From: Niabella aurantiaca DSM 17617
GTDB lineage: Bacteria; Bacteroidota; Bacteroidia; Chitinophagales; Chitinophagaceae
Assembly (NCBI RefSeq): GCF_000374125.1
Contig: NZ_KB893646.1
Coordinates: 1 to 64,000, forward strand
Direction: 5' to 3'
Length of the DNA stretch: 64,000 nt
In this document: piece by piece, positions 37,498-46,597 of the stretch
Numbering within the stretch: the first letter of the stretch is position 1
Layout: each line of letters opens with the position of its first letter
Position numbers and translations under genes: made by a program
The notes under the pieces: generated by a model
Told to the model about the DNA's origin: nothing
The model's database searches: none
Seen by the model: the letters and a program-made list of their open reading frames with translations, nothing else

Positions 37498-37914
37498 ATG
37501 GTGAAAACGGATTATCTCCTGCTTTGCGCTTTGGTTTATTGGATCATTACCATTGTATTGCTCACACTTCCGGGATCGGCTTTTCCGCAGGAAGATATCT
37601 TTAGCAAGATCTATTTTGATAAATGGATCCATATCGGGATGTTTTCGATCCTGGTGCTGCTCTGGAATTTCTGGCTGATGAAAAAAAGAGGGGCCGGTCA
37701 GCGACTTTACACGCCCTTCGTAATGATCAGTATAACCGCCCTGGCGTACGGCATCCTGATGGAATATATTCAAAAATGGTATATATCCAACCGGTCCTTT
37801 GATACGGGAGACATTATCGCCGACGGAACAGGAGCAATAATCGGCTTACTGGCAAGCATTTACCTATATAAAAAAATAGACCCCTGTAGAAACAGGGGTC
37901 GCAACCAAAACTAA
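37498..37914 (+). CDS. VanZ-like membrane protein
   Basis: A 138-residue integral membrane protein with four predicted helices (about residues 8-27, 45-60, 75-92 and 110-128). FDKWIHIGMFSILVLLW and SFDTGDIIADGTGAIIG are the conserved VanZ-family segments. The family is named after a teicoplanin-resistance accessory gene, but most chromosomal members have no known role in resistance. The start is ATG 37498; a TTG two codons earlier is less likely. A strong GACCCCTGT-AGAA-ACAGGGGTC hairpin lies over the last codons at 37883-37905 and may limit read-through. Confidence 0.8.
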   Translation: MVKTDYLLLCALVYWIITIVLLTLPGSAFPQEDIFSKIYFDKWIHIGMFSILVLLWNFWLMKKRGAGQRLYTPFVMISITALAYGILMEYIQKWYISNRSFDTGDIIADGTGAIIGLLASIYLYKKIDPCRNRGRNQN

Positions 37915-38106
37915 CTGCTTATGAGAAAATTGACTATCTTTTTTTAAATTTTTATTGTTGTTCTTTCTATGTATAAACGCAATATCCTTGCCACTATTAC
38001 AACCGGCTTGTTAAAGTAATGCTAAACCGATTTTTCAAGAATTATTGCCAAATAAATAAAGAGCGTCTGCAGCTATCAAATTGCAGAAACTATGCCAAAA
38101 AAGCCG

Positions 38107-38718
38107 CTATTTAAAAAACCCTGAAATTAAATTGGCCAGCCCGCCGGATTGCTGCGATTGCTGGTGCTGCTGGGCATTCTGGGTCACCTGGCTGATGATA
38201 TCGCCGATATTTGTACCACCGGTATTTTGTCCTCCGGATACCTGGTTGAGTAATCCCTGAAAATCAAAACCACCGCCTCCTGCGTTGCCGCCGCCGGTTA
38301 AGCTGCCGATCAGGCTGTTCAGGTTAAACCCACTGTCCTGGGGATCGCTGCTTACCGTTTTGGATACCATGTTGCTGATCACATTCGGGATGATATTATT
38401 GGCTATGTTGTTTGCCGTTGCCGGGTTCAGTTTCATATTGGACACCAGCCGGTTGGCGAGGTGACCGACCATCATGCTGACAATGGGATTGCTCAATATA
38501 CCGCTACCGCCCTGCCCCTGGTTCTGCCCTCCGCCGCCGGTAAATAATGAAAGAATGCCCTGCAGCCCGCCGCCACTGGCCATATTCTGAAATCCATTGG
38601 TAATGGTACTTGCGGCCTCCGCCATTACCTGGTTATTGTACTCATTTGGAACATCCGGGTTTTCTACTACGGTTTGTTGTCCGTATTGCTTTACAAGGTT
38701 CAGGATTTGATCTAACAT
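38107..38718 (-). CDS. Gly/Asn/Gln-rich protein, DUF937/YidB-like
   Basis: A 203-residue protein without a signal peptide. It has short helical blocks (MLDQILNLVKQYGQQTV; IVSMMVGHLANRLVSNM; NIIPNVISNMVSKTV) joined by glycine-rich linkers (FTGGGGQNQGQGGSG and GGGNAGGGGFD) and ends LANLISGFFK. The pattern is like DUF937/YidB proteins, which form small helical bundles of unknown function. The Gly-rich low-complexity segments are of interest for self-association but no evidence of that is visible. It is a single gene. Confidence 0.55.
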   Translation of the reverse strand: MLDQILNLVKQYGQQTVVENPDVPNEYNNQVMAEAASTITNGFQNMASGGGLQGILSLFTGGGGQNQGQGGSGILSNPIVSMMVGHLANRLVSNMKLNPATANNIANNIIPNVISNMVSKTVSSDPQDSGFNLNSLIGSLTGGGNAGGGGFDFQGLLNQVSGGQNTGGTNIGDIISQVTQNAQQHQQSQQSGGLANLISGFFK

Positions 38719-38777
38719 TTTGTTTTCTTTTTTGGTGTAAAAAAAATTTACTACAAAATAAGACCAATACCGGAATA

Positions 38778-38999
38778 TCAGGAATTTTTCTTTTCATTGC
38801 GCCACCAGCGAATACCCAGGAACACGATCAATGCCAGGGGCAGAAAAGCCAGGTAAAGAATGCCCGTATTGAAGCCCTGGGCGGGCCCGTCACCCATCTG
38901 CTGCGTGGTTTTGGTGCAGATGGAACACTGCGCCCATGTTTGGACCGACTGAAAAAAAACCAGCATAAAAACGGCTGCAAACAGCACTTTCTTTTTCAT
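38778..38999 (-). CDS. Small membrane protein with periplasmic CxxC
   Basis: A 73-residue protein: signal peptide or first helix (residues 1-23, ending TWAQ), then a CSICTKT motif (CxxC) in a short periplasmic loop and one membrane helix (about 47-64), ending in a basic cytoplasmic tail. Similar small proteins with a CxxC after the signal peptide and one helix are common in Bacteroidota; the cysteines may bind metal or take part in thiol exchange, but the function is not known. A TAATTTTG box lies 4 nt upstream of its ATG. Confidence 0.65.
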   Translation of the reverse strand: MKKKVLFAAVFMLVFFQSVQTWAQCSICTKTTQQMGDGPAQGFNTGILYLAFLPLALIVFLGIRWWRNEKKNS

Positions 39000-39003
39000 C
39001 CTG

Positions 39004-39011
39004 CAAAATTA
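39004..39011 (-). promoter_or_regulatory. TAnnTTTG -7 box of the small CxxC gene
   Basis: CAAAATTA on the plus strand is TAATTTTG, exact consensus, 4 nt from the ATG at 38999. A TTG about 22 bp further upstream (CAA at 39034 on the plus strand) could be the -33 element. Confidence 0.4.
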
Positions 39012-39256
39012 CTTTATTGTTCCCGTTAATGAACAACAAAAACACCGGATTGTTCGGATCCTCCACATACACCAAGCTTCTGCATCCATTACCTGAGGCA
39101 CCGGACCTTCAAAAAATGTACCACCGGTTTTTCCGGCGGAAGCAAAAAAATATAACTATATTTATAGTTCAATAAGCCGGCAGAGGAACCGGATGAAATG
39201 CGCGCCATGATTTCCCTGCTCCTTTCCTTTTGCACGAAACCTAAACAACAAAACAT

Positions 39257-41182
39257 ATGAAATCAAAATTTACACTGACGCTCCTGCTGGCCTTAAGCCA
39301 CTTTTTTGTAGCTGCGCAATATACAAATCTCAAATTCACTCCCGCTCAACCGGAGCCGGGCGAAACGGTCCGGTTCGAATACGATCCCGCCGGGACCACC
39401 CTGGAGAAGGCAGATAACATCACGCCTGCAGTTTTTATTTATGACGGATCCATAAAAGCGGCAGAAACCTCTTTTACCAAAACCGGCGATGGAAAATGGA
39501 CGGGCAGCTTCTCCCCGAACGACAAGGCCAAAGCCGTCCTGATCGCATTTAAACAGGATAACCGTATTGACAATAACCAGGAACAGGGCTATTCCTTCTT
39601 GCTGATGCAGCAAAACAAACCGGTAAAAAATGCAGCGATCGGCCTGGTGTCCTTAAACGATTTTGGCAGCTTCATGCTGAAGATGAAAGTAAAACCGGAA
39701 ACAAACCTTGCGCTTTATGACCGGGAGCTGGAAACGGACCCGGAGCTTAAGACCCGGCTTGCCAGCGCCTATGCGCGTCTTTTAATGACAGTGGACAAAG
39801 AGAACGGAAAGAAAAAGACAGAAGCGCTGATCGATGTATTGCAGCATAAAGCAAATAAAACGGAGGCGGATTATATCGCCCTGGAAGGCGTTTACATGGC
39901 CCTGAAAGACGGCTACAATGCCGATAAGATAAAAAAGGACATCCAGGCAATCTACCCCAAAGGCATCACGGCCAAAAGGGAACGGCTCAATGTCCTGTAC
40001 AGGGAACAAAACGCCGAAAAACGGATCCAAATGCTGGAGCAGCTGCAAAAAGATTTTCCGGCAAAAAATGCGGATGATGAAAAGACCTATGGGAACCTGC
40101 TCCGCAATATATATGGTAATCTGGCTTTCAGCGCCGGAGTGGCCAGAAAATGGGCCGATTTTAAGAAATACATTGCCAAAACGGAAAGCAATACTGCATT
40201 GGCGCTTGCTTATAATGAAGCGGCCTGGGGCCTTTCCGGGAAAGGCCTCGGGAAAAAGGGCGATAGCCTGCAGTTTGCAAAAGAATTGTCGGCCAGGGCC
40301 TTGGCCTGTATCAAAAAAGAACTGGAAACCCCGGCCGGTAAACCCGATTACCGGACTACCGCCGATTACCTTAAAAGCATGGAATACACCCTCGGAAATT
40401 ATATGGATACCTATGCGCTCATTCTCTGGAAGCTGGGCGAGCGCACAGCGGCCTACCAGATACAGGAGGAGGCCGTACAAAAAACAGGGAAGATCAACCC
40501 CGAAATCCTGGAAAGGTACGTGATCTTTAAAGAAAAGATCAAAGGCAGGAATGCCGTAAGGGAAGAAATAGAGGACATGATAAAAGCCGGTAACAGCACG
40601 GCAAGATTAAGGGGGGTCTTAAAAAATATTTATATTGCCCGGAACAAATCTGAAAAGGGATATGCCGGCTATCTTGAAAACCTGCAGGCAGCTTACCGGG
40701 TTAAGCTGAAAGAAGCGTTGCGAAAACAAATGATCAATGAGCCGGCGCCCAAATTTGCCTTAAAGGACCTGGATGGGAAAGAGGTATCGCTGGCATCGCT
40801 AACAGGAAAGATCGTTGTGGCAGATTTCTGGGCAACCTGGTGCGGCCCCTGCAGGGCATCCTTCCCCGGAATGCAGCAGGCCCAGAACCATTTCAAAAAT
40901 GACCCGGATGTAGCATTTCTTTTTGTGAATACGCGAGAAAGAGCACAGCCCCGTGAAATGGAGACCAAGGTGGCGAATTTTATTAAACACAGCGGCTATG
41001 ATTTTCATGTGTTGCTTGATGCAGACAATAAGGTTTCCGACAATTTCGCGGTGGAGGGCATTCCGGCCAAGTTCCTGATCGACGGAAACGGAAATATCCG
41101 GTTTAAGGTAGTAGGGTTCGACGGGAATACGGACAACCTGATAGAAGAAATGCGCGCCATGATCGAAGTCATGCGGAACTGA
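39257..41182 (+). CDS. Large secreted TlpA/thioredoxin-fold fusion protein
   Basis: A 641-residue protein with a signal peptide (ending FVAAQ), an Ig-like N-terminal region (about 20-120), a long helical middle (about 130-480, rich in Lys/Glu, TPR-like spacing) and a C-terminal TlpA-type thioredoxin domain. The redox motif is W528-C529-G530-P531-C532 in DFWATWCGPCRASFP, and the cis-Pro is in VEGIPAKFLID. It acts in the periplasm or on the cell surface as a disulfide reductase or isomerase; Bacteroidota carry many such fusions with unknown clients. The gene is alone on the plus strand. Confidence 0.85.
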   Translation: MKSKFTLTLLLALSHFFVAAQYTNLKFTPAQPEPGETVRFEYDPAGTTLEKADNITPAVFIYDGSIKAAETSFTKTGDGKWTGSFSPNDKAKAVLIAFKQDNRIDNNQEQGYSFLLMQQNKPVKNAAIGLVSLNDFGSFMLKMKVKPETNLALYDRELETDPELKTRLASAYARLLMTVDKENGKKKTEALIDVLQHKANKTEADYIALEGVYMALKDGYNADKIKKDIQAIYPKGITAKRERLNVLYREQNAEKRIQMLEQLQKDFPAKNADDEKTYGNLLRNIYGNLAFSAGVARKWADFKKYIAKTESNTALALAYNEAAWGLSGKGLGKKGDSLQFAKELSARALACIKKELETPAGKPDYRTTADYLKSMEYTLGNYMDTYALILWKLGERTAAYQIQEEAVQKTGKINPEILERYVIFKEKIKGRNAVREEIEDMIKAGNSTARLRGVLKNIYIARNKSEKGYAGYLENLQAAYRVKLKEALRKQMINEPAPKFALKDLDGKEVSLASLTGKIVVADFWATWCGPCRASFPGMQQAQNHFKNDPDVAFLFVNTRERAQPREMETKVANFIKHSGYDFHVLLDADNKVSDNFAVEGIPAKFLIDGNGNIRFKVVGFDGNTDNLIEEMRAMIEVMRN

Positions 41183-41197
41183 TCTGCGGTATGACCA

Positions 41198-41376
41198 TTA
41201 GCACGTAATAAAGCTTTCGTAATTGTTCCGGTTGATGGTATGAAAGGCCGCATCCGGGTACGCTTTTGCAAAAGGCCGCCGGCGGTATATTTTATGCGCT
41301 CGCTTAAGATGTAGTTTTCCCAAAGCATTCCGGTATCCAGCCGGATGGCCATTGGCTGAAAATTATTGAGCAATCA
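41198..41376 (-). pseudogene. Remnant of a DUF4143 / AAA_14 ATPase C-terminus
   Basis: On the minus strand one frame gives LNNFQPMAIRLDTGMLWENY-ILSERIKY and another, shifted by one base, gives FAKAYPDAAFHTINRNNY-ESF then a stop at 41198-41200. Both pieces match the end of DUF4143-type ATPases ('x-D-x-G-x-L-W-E-N-x-x-x-S-E-R-x-K-Y' and 'F-x-K-A-Y-P-x-A-x-F-x-x-I-N-R-x-N-Y'). The roughly 40 residues expected between them (the WRT...D-x-E-I-D segment) are missing, so this is a deleted and frameshifted relic. It fills most of the 330-bp gap before the typA terminator. Confidence 0.72.
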
Positions 41377-41454
41377 TTTACAATCCTTTTAAAAAGAGCG
41401 CGTTCGATCATAGATCTAAAAATACTAAAACTGACGGAATTTATATTTTATTCA

Positions 41455-41486
41455 ATAAAAAAGCCAGACCATGCTTATGATCCGGC
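41455..41486 (-). terminator. Intrinsic terminator after typA
   Basis: On the minus strand GCCGGATC / GGTCTGGC (8 bp with G.T pairs, 8-nt loop) followed by TTTTTTATT, about 27 bp past the typA stop. Confidence 0.7.
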
Positions 41487-41512
41487 GTTATAATATATTG
41501 CTTTGTAATTTA

Positions 41513-43321
41513 TTATACAGCTTCTGCCGCCATTTTCTTTGCGATCTTGTTCCGTTCAATCTCATCCAGCACTACTTTACGCATCCGGATAAAATTGGGG
41601 GTTACCTCAATACACTCGTCCTGCTGTATATACTCCATACATTCCTCCAGGGTCATCAGCGTTTTGGGAGCAATGCGGGTAGCATCGTCGCTACCACTGG
41701 CGCGGTGGTTGGTCAGCTTCTTTTCTTCTGTAGCATTGACCACCAGGTCGCCGGGTTTGATGTTTTCCGCAAGGATCTGTCCTGTATATACTTCTTCACC
41801 CGGATCCACAAAAAAGGTACCCCGGTCCTGCAGTTTATCGATGGAATAGCCGGTGGTCCTTCCCTGATTCTTGGAGATCAGCACCCCGTTATTCCTGCCG
41901 GGAATCAGTCCTTTCCAGGGCTGGTACGATGAAAAGCGGTGCGCCATCACGGCTTCACCAGTAGTAGCCGTGAGCATCTGCGTACGCAATCCGATCAAAC
42001 CGCGGGAAGGAATTTCAAACTCCAGGTGCTGCATTTCGCCCTTGGTTTCCATCACCAGCATTTCTCCTTTACGACGGGTAACCAGGTCGATCACCTTGCT
42101 GGCAAATTCTTCCGGCACATCCACCACCAGTGTTTCAAAGGGTTCGTGTTTTTTACCATCAATCTCTTTAGTGATCACCTGTGGCTGGCCAACTGTCAGC
42201 TCATATCCCTCGCGGCGCATGGTTTCGATCAGTACCCCCAGGTGCAGGATGCCCCGGCCATACACCAGAAAGGCTTCTCCACCTTCGCTTTCCTCCACCC
42301 GCAGCGCCAGGTTCTTTTCGGTTTCCTTTTCCAGGCGATCGCGCAGGTGACGGCTGGTAACGAACTTACCGTCCTTACCAAAGAAGGGTGAGTTGTTAAT
42401 GCCAAACAGCATGTTCATGGTAGGCTCATCCACACTGATCCGGGGCAATGCTTCCGGATTTTCGGCGTCTGCAAGAGTATCCCCAATATTAAAATCTTCG
42501 ATGCCCACTACTGCACAAAGATCGCCGGCCTGTACTTCTGTCACTTTCTTTTTACCCATTCCTTCAAATACATACAGCTCTTTTACCCTTGTTTTTCTTA
42601 CACCGTTCTCCTGCATCAGGGCTACCTGCTGGCCTTCTTTAATAACACCACGGCTTACTTTGCCTACTGCAATACGGCCGAGGAAGGAAGAATAATCCAG
42701 CGAGGTGATCTGCATCTGCAGCGAGCCCTCTTCTGCTTTCGGAGCCGGAACATATTTTAAAATGCCATCCAGCAGGGGCGTAATATTATCGGTGGCCGTT
42801 AATGAATCATTGAACCATCCGTTTTTCCCGGAACCGTAGTACGTAGGAAAATCCAGCTGCTCTTCAGTGGCATCCAGGTTAAAAAACAGGTCAAATACCG
42901 CATCATGTACTTCGTCCGGCCGGCAGTTGGGCTTGTCTACCTTGTTGATCACCACGATGGGCTTCAGTCCCAGCGCCAGTGCCTTCTGCAATACAAACCG
43001 CGTTTGCGGCATGGGGCCTTCAAAGGCATCTACCAGCAGGATCACCCCGTCGGCCATTTTCAGCACACGCTCCACCTCTCCGCCAAAATCGGCGTGACCG
43101 GGCGTATCAATTACATTGATCTTTGTGTCCTTATAGGTTACCGCGGCATTCTTACTGAAAATAGTAATGCCCCGTTCGCGTTCCAGATCATTGTTGTCCA
43201 TTATCAGCTCCCCGGTAGCCTGGTTTTCTCTGAAAACCTGCGTAGCATGGAGGATCTTGTCCACCAGGGTGGTTTTGCCATGGTCTACGTGGGCAATAAT
43301 GGCTATGTTCCTTAAATTCAT
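41513..43321 (-). CDS. typA: Translational GTPase TypA/BipA
   Basis: A 602-residue ribosome-binding GTPase of the EF-G family involved in ribosome assembly and stress adaptation. G1 is AHVDHGKTT near residues 10-18, switch II is DTPGHADFGGEVERVL, and G4 is NKVDKP. Domains II, III and V follow, and the family-specific C-terminal segment (TEEKKLTNHRASGSDDA) is present. Length is normal. A promoter with TTTG, 21-bp spacing and TACCTTTG lies about 125 bp upstream. It is transcribed alone with its own terminator. Confidence 0.96.
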   Translation of the reverse strand: MNLRNIAIIAHVDHGKTTLVDKILHATQVFRENQATGELIMDNNDLERERGITIFSKNAAVTYKDTKINVIDTPGHADFGGEVERVLKMADGVILLVDAFEGPMPQTRFVLQKALALGLKPIVVINKVDKPNCRPDEVHDAVFDLFFNLDATEEQLDFPTYYGSGKNGWFNDSLTATDNITPLLDGILKYVPAPKAEEGSLQMQITSLDYSSFLGRIAVGKVSRGVIKEGQQVALMQENGVRKTRVKELYVFEGMGKKKVTEVQAGDLCAVVGIEDFNIGDTLADAENPEALPRISVDEPTMNMLFGINNSPFFGKDGKFVTSRHLRDRLEKETEKNLALRVEESEGGEAFLVYGRGILHLGVLIETMRREGYELTVGQPQVITKEIDGKKHEPFETLVVDVPEEFASKVIDLVTRRKGEMLVMETKGEMQHLEFEIPSRGLIGLRTQMLTATTGEAVMAHRFSSYQPWKGLIPGRNNGVLISKNQGRTTGYSIDKLQDRGTFFVDPGEEVYTGQILAENIKPGDLVVNATEEKKLTNHRASGSDDATRIAPKTLMTLEECMEYIQQDECIEVTPNFIRMRKVVLDEIERNKIAKKMAAEAV

Positions 43322-43445
43322 ATTCTTATGTTGAAAAGTTTATCTGCCTAAAAGTAAACAGGGAGCATATAAAAAGGCCGGTTTCCTGCCGCTGCCAACC
43401 CGTTGTCCTGCCAACCGGTTCTCCTCCTGCTCCTTAAAAAGAGCG

Positions 43446-43478
43446 CAAAGGTACGGTAATTGTGGAGCGCAGCCCAAA
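43446..43478 (-). promoter_or_regulatory. Candidate typA promoter
   Basis: Minus strand: TTTG at 43478-43475, 21 bp, then TACCTTTG at 43453-43446, matching Bacteroidota -33 (TTTG) and -7 (TAnnTTTG) elements. The leader would be about 120 nt. Confidence 0.5.
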
Positions 43479-43609
43479 TTTTTAACAGATTTAGTATGGG
43501 AAATAACTAAAAAATAATCCCCTTCTTAAATTATTTGCCACCGGAACAGTTGTTGTCAATCCGTATTCGGCTTAAATATTTTATCTTGCTGCTTACAAGC
43601 ATTTGTTTT

Positions 43610-44659
43610 ATGAATCGGACCATTATTGCCGGTATTGGTAGCTATGTGCCTGATAATGTGGTGACCAACGCAGAGCTCGTTCAGTTTATGGACACCAGCG
43701 ACCAATGGATACAGGAGCGTACCGGTATCAAAGAGCGGCGTTATGCACGCCGTTTTGAGCAAACGACCGCAACGATCGGGGCGGCAGCGGCCAAGATCGC
43801 TGTTGAACGGGCGGGCATTGCCGTTGATGACATCGACTTTGTGATCTTTGCCACGCTTAGCCCGGACTACTTCTTCCCCGGCTGCGGAGTGCTGGTGCAG
43901 CGCCTGCTGGGGTTAAAGGACGTAGGCGCATTGGATGTACGCAACCAATGCAGCGGCTTTTTATATGGATTGAGCGTAGCCGACCAGTTCATTAAAACAG
44001 GTATGTACCGGAATATCCTGCTGATCGGGGCAGAAGTACACTCCTATGCCATGGATTTTTCTACCCGGGGGCGGAATGTATCGGTTATTTTTGGGGACGG
44101 AGCGGGAGCGGTAATATTGCAGCCCTCCAAAGATACCGGCAGGGGAATTTTAAGCACACATCTGCATAGCGACGGCTCGGCTGCCGAGGTGTTGAGCATG
44201 CCCAACCCTGGTTTCCACTGCGGCGTGCATCGCCCAGAATGGCGGCCGCCCGTGCCTGAAAAAAAATACGGCGGCGTTTTCATTACCCCGGATCTTTTAA
44301 ATAAGGAAGACTTTTATCCTTATATGGACGGACAGGCCGTGTTCAAAAAGGCCGTGGTAAAATTGCCGGAGGTCATTATGGAAGCCCTTAACGCCAATGA
44401 GCACAAACCGGAAGACCTGCAGTTACTGATCCCGCACCAGGCCAACCTGCGTATTTCCCAGTTTGTACAGCAAACGCTGAAGCTACGCGACGACCAGGTT
44501 TTTAACAATATACAAAAATATGGAAATACCACAGCCGCGTCCGTTCCCTTAGCTTTGTGCGAAGCCTGGGAAAAAGGCCGGGTTAAAGAAAAGGACCTGG
44601 TATGTCTGGCAGCCTTTGGCAGCGGATTTACCTGGGGAAGCGCCTTGTTAAAATGGTAG
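43610..44659 (+). CDS. fabH: 3-oxoacyl-ACP synthase III (FabH-like)
   Basis: A 349-residue condensing enzyme for the first step of fatty-acid synthesis (acyl-CoA plus malonyl-ACP). The triad is C114 in NQCSGFLYG, H276 in IPHQANLR and N306 in YGNTTAAS. It is longer than E. coli FabH (317) because of a roughly 30-residue insert at about 197-235 (PGFHCGVHRPEWRPP ...), seen in a group of KAS III-like proteins, so a role in special lipid synthesis instead of housekeeping initiation is possible. The frame extends back to 43535; the family start MNRTIIAGIGSYVP fixes ATG 43610. The next gene starts within or just after its stop codon, so the two are translationally linked. Confidence 0.85.
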   Translation: MNRTIIAGIGSYVPDNVVTNAELVQFMDTSDQWIQERTGIKERRYARRFEQTTATIGAAAAKIAVERAGIAVDDIDFVIFATLSPDYFFPGCGVLVQRLLGLKDVGALDVRNQCSGFLYGLSVADQFIKTGMYRNILLIGAEVHSYAMDFSTRGRNVSVIFGDGAGAVILQPSKDTGRGILSTHLHSDGSAAEVLSMPNPGFHCGVHRPEWRPPVPEKKYGGVFITPDLLNKEDFYPYMDGQAVFKKAVVKLPEVIMEALNANEHKPEDLQLLIPHQANLRISQFVQQTLKLRDDQVFNNIQKYGNTTAASVPLALCEAWEKGRVKEKDLVCLAAFGSGFTWGSALLKW

Positions 44660-44667
44660 ATCACCGC

Positions 44668-45567
44668 ATGAAAAGAAAAATAGGTTACATCGTTAATCCG
44701 ATATCGGGCACTAAATCGAAGGACAAGGTTTCCAGCGTCGTTGCAAAGGAAACATTGCGGGCCGGGATTCCCTTCTCGTTTTTCCCTTCGGTCGCCAATG
44801 GCGATTATTCTTTCCTGTACGATACCATTACGGATGAGCAGTACACAGATATTGTGATCATTGGCGGCGATGGAACCGTAAACCAGGTGGTAGACAGTCT
44901 GAAGCATCTGCCGGTGCAATTCGGGATCATTCCGTCCGGCTCCGGAAACGGCCTGGCATTTGGAGCGGGGATCCCCAAGACCCCGCAAAAAGCGCTGACG
45001 ATCATCTTTAAAAATAAAAGCATTCCGGTTGATGGCTTTCGGGTAAACGGTAAGTTTGCCTGTATGCTCTGTGGGCTGGGTTTTGATGCAAAGGTGGCAC
45101 ACGATTTTGCCAACCAGCCACAACGGGGATTGATGACTTACGTGAACCAGGTTTTCAAAAATTTTTTTGGCGCCCGGCCGTATTCCTTCAAAATAAAACT
45201 GGCGGAAAAAAGGTTTGAAACCGAGGCGTACTTTATCAGCATCGCCAACAGCAACCAGTTTGGCAATCATTTTACCATTGCGCCCAAGGCCAGTCTGAAT
45301 GACGGCCTGCTGGATGTGGTGATCGTTACCGAACAATCAAAAATGGCCATGCTTTACAACACGCTGATACAGGTGGGCGGCATGAACAAGGTACGGACCG
45401 TAGAAGAGGTCCGGAAAAAACGGGGGATCATTTACTTTCAAACGGAAACCATCCGCATCAGCAACTGGAGTGAGGCGCCCATGCATATCGATGGCGAGCC
45501 GGTAAATACCGAAAAGAAATTAAGCATAGAAATTGAAAAGAACAGCTTTAAACTGCTGGTACAATGA
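44668..45567 (+). CDS. Diacylglycerol/lipid kinase (YegS/BmrU type)
   Basis: A 299-residue kinase. The DAGK catalytic motifs are visible: GYIVNPISG at the start, GGDGTVNQVV, and PSGSGNGLA; the C-terminal part has 'L-N-D-G-L-L-D-V-V' and the conserved D-G-E-P (HIDGEPV). It phosphorylates a lipid (diacylglycerol, ceramide or similar) at the inner membrane face. Sphingolipid production is common in this phylum, so a sphingoid substrate is worth considering, but nothing here proves it. ATG 44653 overlaps the fabH stop and is an alternative start. It overlaps rnhB by 4 bp (ATGA). Confidence 0.85.
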   Translation: MKRKIGYIVNPISGTKSKDKVSSVVAKETLRAGIPFSFFPSVANGDYSFLYDTITDEQYTDIVIIGGDGTVNQVVDSLKHLPVQFGIIPSGSGNGLAFGAGIPKTPQKALTIIFKNKSIPVDGFRVNGKFACMLCGLGFDAKVAHDFANQPQRGLMTYVNQVFKNFFGARPYSFKIKLAEKRFETEAYFISIANSNQFGNHFTIAPKASLNDGLLDVVIVTEQSKMAMLYNTLIQVGGMNKVRTVEEVRKKRGIIYFQTETIRISNWSEAPMHIDGEPVNTEKKLSIEIEKNSFKLLVQ

Positions 45568-46196
45568 TACAAAAAGAGCAGGATAGCCTTCCCCGCCTGC
45601 TGCTGACCCACCAGCAGGACCTTTTGGAAGCCGGCTGCGATGAAGCGGGCCGGGGCTGTTATGCAGGACCCGTATTTGCGGCCGCTGTTATCCTTCCTGA
45701 AAACTTTTATCATCCCCTGCTGAACGACAGCAAACTGCTGAAACCGGAGATCCGTACAGAGCTGCGGTATCACATTGAAGAAAACGCCGTTGCCTATGCG
45801 GTGGCCCAGGTGGGCGTGGAGGAGATCGATGCCACCAATATCCTGAAAGCCGCTCAAAAAGCCATGCACCTGGCGCTGGATGCCCTGAATCCCGGGGCTG
45901 CGTTCATTGCCGTTGACGGTAATTATTTTGTACCGTACCGCCGGGTACCCTACGCCTGCATTGTTAAAGGCGATGGAAAATATGCACATATAGCCGCGGC
46001 AAGCATCCTGGCCAAAACCTACCGGGATGCCTATATGCAACGGATCCACGAAGAATTTCCTCATTATAACTGGATCTCAAACAAAGGATATGGTACCCCT
46101 GCACACCGGCAGGCAATAGAAGCACTGGGGATCTGCAGGCACCACCGGAAAAGTTTTAACATTTTACCGGGGCAGCCGCCATTATTTGAAGACTAA
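45564..46196 (+). CDS. rnhB: Ribonuclease HII
   Basis: A 210-residue cytoplasmic nuclease that cuts RNA in RNA/DNA hybrids and single ribonucleotides in DNA. The active-site motif GCDEAGRGCYAGPV carries the D-E pair, and KGDGKYAHIAAASILAKTYRD supplies the further acidic residues and Lys. The length is normal. It is third in a tight fabH, lipid kinase, rnhB operon with 4-bp overlap to the kinase. Confidence 0.93.
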   Translation: MIQKEQDSLPRLLLTHQQDLLEAGCDEAGRGCYAGPVFAAAVILPENFYHPLLNDSKLLKPEIRTELRYHIEENAVAYAVAQVGVEEIDATNILKAAQKAMHLALDALNPGAAFIAVDGNYFVPYRRVPYACIVKGDGKYAHIAAASILAKTYRDAYMQRIHEEFPHYNWISNKGYGTPAHRQAIEALGICRHHRKSFNILPGQPPLFED

Positions 46197-46243
46197 TGGC
46201 ATCGATTTTGAATGTACCGGATGTATCTGTAAATCCATAAAAT

Positions 46244-46504
46244 ATGAAAAAAATATTTCTGTTAATACTGATTGTTGTATGTGCGATCTTCACCTCATAT
46301 GCCCAGCCGCGCCCGCCCAGGCCACCGCATCCGCCCAGGCCGCACGCGCCCCATCACTACAAATCCAAAAAGCAGCATCATAAAAAATATGATAAAAAGA
46401 AGCACGCCCAGTATCGCCCCGTGCGGCACCGGCGTCCGCAACACCCGCCCCGGCCTCCATTGCCTCCATTGCCACCACGGCCCCCGCTTCCGCCACACCC
46501 GTAA
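46244..46504 (+). CDS. Small secreted Pro/His/Lys-rich protein
   Basis: An 86-residue protein with a clear signal peptide (residues 1-20, ending TSYAQ). The mature part is low complexity: polyproline pieces (PRPPRPPHPPRPHAP), a His/Lys middle (HHYKSKKQHHKKYDKKKH) and a C-terminal PPLPPLPPRPPLPP run. It carries about ten histidines, so metal binding is possible, and the polyproline parts would be extended rods. The unusual composition comes with high GC in the 3' half. The next gene encodes a similarly low-complexity secreted protein, and the two may be related in role. Confidence 0.6.
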   Translation: MKKIFLLILIVVCAIFTSYAQPRPPRPPHPPRPHAPHHYKSKKQHHKKYDKKKHAQYRPVRHRRPQHPPRPPLPPLPPRPPLPPHP

Positions 46505-46597
46505 ATATACCCGGAATCAGGTATAGCAGGATTGCCGGTTTCTCAATAAATTTGACAACGGGTTTGCGTATTTACTATTTTAAAATGAAACAGATAT

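Noticed and set aside
37883-37905. GACCCCTGT-AGAA-ACAGGGGTC as an intrinsic terminator
   Set aside because: The stem is strong but overlaps the VanZ-like stop region and has no T run after it, so it is mentioned only with that gene.
44320-45336. A 338-codon minus-strand frame across fabH and the lipid kinase
   Set aside because: It overlaps two genes with intact catalytic motifs on the other strand and shows no family features.
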